A stretch of 5,534 nt of DNA from Paracoccaceae bacterium. Lineage in GTDB: Bacteria; Pseudomonadota; Alphaproteobacteria; Rhodobacterales; Rhodobacteraceae. The notes under the pieces are model-generated. The model was not told the DNA's origin. It was given only the letters and a program-made list of their open reading frames with translations, and did no database searches. Of the stretch, positions 4,730-5,534 are shown one piece after another. Location: NCBI GenBank assembly GCA_007120685.1, contig SKNG01000387.1, positions 1 through 5,534 of the forward strand. Direction: 5' to 3'. Made by a program: the position numbers and the translations under genes. How positions within the stretch are numbered: the stretch's first letter is position 1; each line of letters begins with the position of its first letter.

Positions 4730-5534
4730 ACATCTCAGCGCCGATCAACGACCTGTCCCCCATCGTTGCCGCCGACCGTGCCCATGTCTGGCACCATCTG
4801 ACCCAGCACAAACCGTTCGAGACCATTGACCCCCGCGTGGTGGTCGAGGGCAAGGACCTGCGCGTCTGGGACGCCACCGGGCGCGAGACGCTGGACGCCG
4901 TGTCCGGCGGGGTGTGGACGGTGAATGTGGGCTACGGGCAGGTGTCCATCGCCGATGCGGTGCGCGACCAGTTGGTCAAGATGAACTTTTTCGCCGGGGC
5001 CGTGGGCACCGTGCCCGGCGCGCTGTTCGCGCAGCGGCTGATCGAAAAGATGCCGGGGATGAGCCGGGTCTATTATTCCAACTCCGGGTCGGAGGCGAAC
5101 GAGAAGGCCTACAAGATGGTGCGCCAGATCGCTCATCGGCGCCACGGCGGCAACAAGTGGAAGATCCTGTACCGCGAGCGGGATTACCACGGCACCACCA
5201 TCGCCGCGCTGGCATCGGGCGGGCAGGAAGAGCGCAAGGCGATGTATGGCCCGTTCCCCGCCGGGTTCATCCCCGTGCCGCATTGCCTGGAATACCGCAG
5301 CCAGTGGGGCGATGTGGCCGATTACGGGGTCCGCGCCGCCAATGCGATTGAAGAGGTGATCCTGCGCGAGGGGCCGGACAGCGTGGGCGCGCTGATCCTG
5401 GAGCCCGTGACCGCCGGCGGCGGCGTCATCACCCCGCCCGAGGGGTACTGGCCCCGGGTGCAGGAAATCTGCCGCAAGTACGGCCTCTTGCTGATCATCG
5501 ACGAGGTGGTTTGCGGGGTCGGCCGGACCGGCAC
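4726..5534 (+). CDS. tpa: Taurine:pyruvate aminotransferase Tpa (3' part beyond the window)
   Basis: Class-III PLP aminotransferase, predicted to convert taurine and pyruvate into sulfoacetaldehyde and alanine, the entry step of taurine breakdown in the cytoplasm. The window holds 269 full codons from MNISAPINDLSP; from memory Tpa is about 460 residues. Visible motifs are DAVSGGVWTVNVGYG (57-71), the phosphate-binding SGSEAN (120-125), YHG (154-156), LEPV with E226, and the pyridine-nitrogen aspartate D259 in DEVVCGVGRTG. The Schiff-base lysine lies past the right edge and could not be checked. Class-III enzymes are hard to tell apart by motif, so another omega-amino-acid:pyruvate aminotransferase is possible. 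The divergent TauR-like gene and the TauR-type repeat make taurine the best substrate call. The codon use looks like that of the neighbours. Confidence 0.85.
   Translation, partial: MNISAPINDLSPIVAADRAHVWHHLTQHKPFETIDPRVVVEGKDLRVWDATGRETLDAVSGGVWTVNVGYGQVSIADAVRDQLVKMNFFAGAVGTVPGALFAQRLIEKMPGMSRVYYSNSGSEANEKAYKMVRQIAHRRHGGNKWKILYRERDYHGTTIAALASGGQEERKAMYGPFPAGFIPVPHCLEYRSQWGDVADYGVRAANAIEEVILREGPDSVGALILEPVTAGGGVITPPEGYWPRVQEICRKYGLLLIIDEVVCGVGRTG

Noticed and set aside
4572..4877. A 101-codon minus-strand frame across the tpa leader and 5' end
   Set aside because: It is antisense to tpa, low in complexity, includes the reverse of the 27-bp duplication, and has no family resemblance.

Overview
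The window looks like chromosomal DNA from a high-GC alphaproteobacterium, most likely a Paracoccus- or Rhodobacter-like member of the Rhodobacterales. The grounds are the strongly G/C-ending codons, a long type-I SerA beside an alphaproteobacterial (Methanosarcina-type) SerC, and a MocR-family regulator that reads as TauR next to a taurine-type aminotransferase. The assignment rests on recognising protein families; no search was run.

Left half, all on the minus strand: serC (1649-2806) is followed after 84 bp by serA (1564 to the left edge, with only the last few codons missing). Together they form the first two steps of the phosphorylated serine pathway. 3-Phosphoglycerate is oxidised to 3-phosphohydroxypyruvate by SerA and then transaminated to O-phosphoserine by SerC. 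No serB is present in the window. Ahead of serC lies a short leader in which one CCCTTCC segment can pair either with a neighbouring GAAGGG or with the serC ribosome binding site. This fits the alphaproteobacterial serC leader idea.

Middle (2807-3056, 250 bp without a gene): this stretch holds the serC leader and a putative promoter. It also holds a compact set of three palindromes centred on TTCGAA at an exact 12-bp spacing, and a small G/C hairpin. It separates the 3' end of the regulator gene from the serine operon and probably carries the regulator's terminator.

Right half: a TauR-like MocR regulator (minus, 3057-4538) is divergent from a taurine:pyruvate aminotransferase, tpa (plus, 4726 to the right edge, N-terminal 269 codons). 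The 187-bp divergent region contains a direct repeat (CTGGTCTTAA ... TTGGGCCTAA, 23-bp period) that closely matches the TauR site I recall from Rhodobacter capsulatus. It also contains a perfect 27-bp tandem duplication ending 10 bp before the tpa start. The duplication reads in frame as a repeated nonapeptide within a 21-codon ORF whose stop overlaps the tpa start codon. The likely logic is that TauR senses taurine through its PLP-binding domain, activates tpa and limits its own transcription. Tpa then converts taurine to sulfoacetaldehyde, and further taurine genes (transport, xsc, pta) would be expected beyond the right edge.

The coding content is ordinary. The parts most worth a second look are the three non-coding regulatory stretches. 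No tRNA, rRNA, CRISPR array or insertion sequence was seen.
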